From an uncultured Spirochaetaceae bacterium (GTDB taxonomy: Bacteria > Spirochaetota > Spirochaetia > Sphaerochaetales > Sphaerochaetaceae): a stretch of DNA of 7,752 nucleotides. Position numbers and translations under genes: made by a program. Under the pieces are notes generated by a model that saw only the letters and a program-made list of their open reading frames with translations, was not told where the DNA came from and searched no databases. Below, in pieces: positions 6,929 to 7,752 of the stretch (position 1 is the first letter of the stretch; each line of letters starts with the position of its first letter). The DNA lies in NCBI GenBank assembly GCA_946414625.1, contig CAMKPI010000074.1, positions 1-7,752 on the forward strand. Direction: 5' to 3'.

Positions 6929-6961
6929 ATTGTAAAGTCTTACTCGTTGTGAGTTTACAAT
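6929..6961. promoter_or_regulatory. Dyad ATTGTAAA/TTTACAAT, possible divergent promoter or operator
   Basis: Perfect 8-bp arms at 6929-6936 and 6954-6961 flank a 17-nt centre. Read on either strand the dyad gives TTGTAA followed 20 nt later by TACAAT (5/6 of the -10 consensus), so it could promote in both directions, though the spacing is longer than ideal. On the minus strand it would give dapA a leader of about 230 nt. It could equally be a repressor site. Confidence 0.35.
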
Positions 6962-6973
6962 ATTACACCGAGG

Positions 6974-7093
6974 GGTTTCAATATGCAGGAGTTCTTTTCT
7001 CAGGTATCTGCCGCCCTGTACGGTTTTGTCAGGCGAGAAACAGCGGTTTCAACATGCCGGCGTTCAGGCGCTTTCTCTCAGGTATCTGTAGCC
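6974..7093. repeat. Imperfect direct repeat upstream of dapA, offset 71-78
   Basis: Copy 1 (6974-7015) and copy 2 (7045-7093) share GGTTTCAA, ATGC, GG, GTTC and then CTCAGGTATCTG and GCC in the same order. Copy 2 has 7 extra bases in the middle. The exact 12-mer CTCAGGTATCTG and the ordered flanking matches make chance unlikely. Confidence 0.8.
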
Positions 7094-7117
7094 AGACGCA
7101 ACCCAAGGGGCGACTAG
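6983..7117 (+). CDS. Candidate 44-residue ORF of unknown function
   Basis: I do not recognise this product. ATG 6983 is preceded at 7 nt by GAGGGG (6970-6975), which in turn follows the + strand reading of the dyad (TTGTAA, 20 nt, TACAAT). The stop TAG at 7115 lies inside a small hairpin followed by a T-rich tract. The predicted peptide begins MQEFFSQVSAALYGF and has a second FSQVS further on because the ORF spans the direct repeat; its second half is Arg-rich. The alignment of promoter-like, ribosome-binding and terminator-like signals is the only support. It may instead be noncoding repeat sequence. Confidence 0.2.
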   Translation: MQEFFSQVSAALYGFVRRETAVSTCRRSGAFSQVSVARRNPRGD

Positions 7118-7138
7118 TGCGCCATTCTTTTTGTTTTT
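7109..7138 (+). terminator. Weak terminator-like hairpin with T-rich tract
   Basis: GGCG (7109-7112) pairs with CGCC (7120-7123) across a 7-nt loop, then TTCTTTTTGTTTTTT (7124-7138) follows. The stem is only 4 bp but the T-tract is strong on the + strand. No confident + strand gene precedes it; only the small ORF at 6983 would use it. Confidence 0.3.
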
Positions 7139-7231
7139 TCGGGCTTTTGTTTAGAATTCTGCCAAGTGTCCGCCAATACCGCCAGCGACCTGCCGCTATC
7201 ACAATTTCGCTATCGGAATATACCTGACGAC

Positions 7232-7752
7232 TCAAGAAAGGGGAAAGAAAAGAGGGACAACCACAAGCAGAACCACATACTCGATAACAGTCAAAGGCAA
7301 GGAATACTTTACGTAGTCACTGAATTCGTAGCCGGCGACCTGCGTCATCGTGATCTGCGCTGCAGCCAAAGGAGTGCAGCAAGCCATGGATGCGGCAAGA
7401 GTGATACCGATAGTAAAAGCCATGCTGGAATATCCGTATGTCGATGCCAGAGATAACGCTATCGGCAGGATAATGATTATTGCGGTTGAGTTTGTAATAA
7501 ACTGGCTGATGAAAAGCGTGGCAAATGTAACCACAGCAAAAACAAGGAAAGCGCTCCCGGAGCCACCAAGAAGCGAAAAAACGGCCCGACTCATAAGCTC
7601 GCCGGTGCCCGCGCGGGTAACCCCCTCCGCAAGGCCCAGGCAAGCGGCAAGAAAGATGACTGAGCGCCAGTTCAAATCCTTCTCCACGTCCTTCACGGTG
7701 CAGAGCCTGAATATTATGCAGAGCAAGGCGCTGACCAGGGCTGTCATCACAG
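7232..7752 (-). CDS. SLC13/DASS-type anion transporter, C-terminal part (5'-truncated by window edge)
   Basis: This is the last ~172 residues of a multi-pass inner-membrane transporter whose start lies beyond the window. Hydrophobic segments are seen at about 1-15, 29-45, 64-82, 88-104, 110-130 and 149-171 of the visible part. TNSTAIIIILP (86-96) sits where DASS carriers have their second SNT-type Na+/substrate motif. CCTPLAAAQITMTQVAGYEF and the ending DYVKYSLPLTVIEYVVLLVVVPLFFP resemble the last two segments of SLC13 permeases, which import sulfate, dicarboxylates or other anions with Na+. The substrate cannot be told from this fragment, and an ArsB/CitM-type ion-transporter relative remains possible. 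It points the same way as dapA but is separated by 538 nt, so it is probably not in the same operon. Confidence 0.75.
   Translation of the reverse strand, partial: VMTALVSALLCIIFRLCTVKDVEKDLNWRSVIFLAACLGLAEGVTRAGTGELMSRAVFSLLGGSGSAFLVFAVVTFATLFISQFITNSTAIIIILPIALSLASTYGYSSMAFTIGITLAASMACCTPLAAAQITMTQVAGYEFSDYVKYSLPLTVIEYVVLLVVVPLFFPLS

Larger units (their letters stand above)
6694..7231. other. 538-nt region upstream of dapA without a confident gene
   Basis: From the dapA side it holds the dapA ribosome binding site, a perfect 10-bp palindrome CCATGCATGG (6744-6753), a small hairpin CCTTC/GAAGG with 5-nt loop (6764-6778), the palindrome TTCGCGAA (6825-6832), a promoter-like dyad (6929-6961), an imperfect direct repeat (6974-7093) and a T-rich tract (7125-7138). 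No lysine riboswitch core was recognisable by eye. No clear terminator for the transporter gene is seen. Confidence 0.5.

Noticed and set aside
6434..6952. 172-codon open frame on the + strand over the start of dapA
   Set aside because: Most of it is antisense to dapA, and no motif or ribosome binding site supports it.
6694..6960. Lysine riboswitch (L-box) upstream of dapA
   Set aside because: The conserved L-box core sequences were not found by eye; only small unrelated hairpins and palindromes are present.

Overview
The window looks like a piece of an anaerobic bacterial chromosome. A gut Clostridia-type Bacillota is the best guess, and a Synergistota-like host is also possible. The grounds are a YolD-like protein beside a Clostridia-type Y-family DNA polymerase, clear GGAGG-type ribosome binding sites, a diaminopimelate dehydrogenase route to lysine, and base composition near 50% G+C. 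Sequence alone does not fix the taxon.

Layout. Positions 1-1794 (+ strand) hold the 3' part of a Y-family (UmuC/DinB-like) translesion polymerase and, after a 358-nt gap containing a 32-bp direct repeat, a small YolD-like gene. These converge on a minus-strand lysine block (6693 down to 2012): dapA, dapB, ddh, lysA. dapA and dapB overlap by 4 nt (GTGA). ddh has its own good sigma70-type promoter and a terminator-like hairpin in its leader, and lysA follows ddh after about 150 nt. Upstream of dapA is a 538-nt stretch with no confident gene, holding an imperfect direct repeat, a promoter-like dyad and one weak small-ORF candidate. The right edge is the 3' end of a minus-strand SLC13/DASS-type membrane transporter.

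How the genes work together. DapA (aspartate semialdehyde + pyruvate), DapB (reduction to tetrahydrodipicolinate), Ddh (one-step reductive amination to meso-DAP) and LysA (decarboxylation) take aspartate semialdehyde to lysine in four enzymes, supplying meso-DAP for cell wall and lysine for protein. The polymerase and YolD form an unrelated damage-tolerance pair.

Most unusual feature. Two of the lysine enzymes carry long in-frame insertions. DapB is 340 aa where about 250-275 is usual, and LysA is 500 aa where about 415-435 is usual. The DapB insertion resolves into four degenerate 66-nt (22-residue) tandem units. The LysA insertion holds degenerate copies about 69-72 nt apart. Two intergenic regions hold direct repeats with similar spacing (68 nt and about 71-78 nt). 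All catalytic motifs in both enzymes are intact. This suggests a repeat-expansion process, or a small repeat element, that is tolerated in surface loops; whether the four arrays are related is not established.
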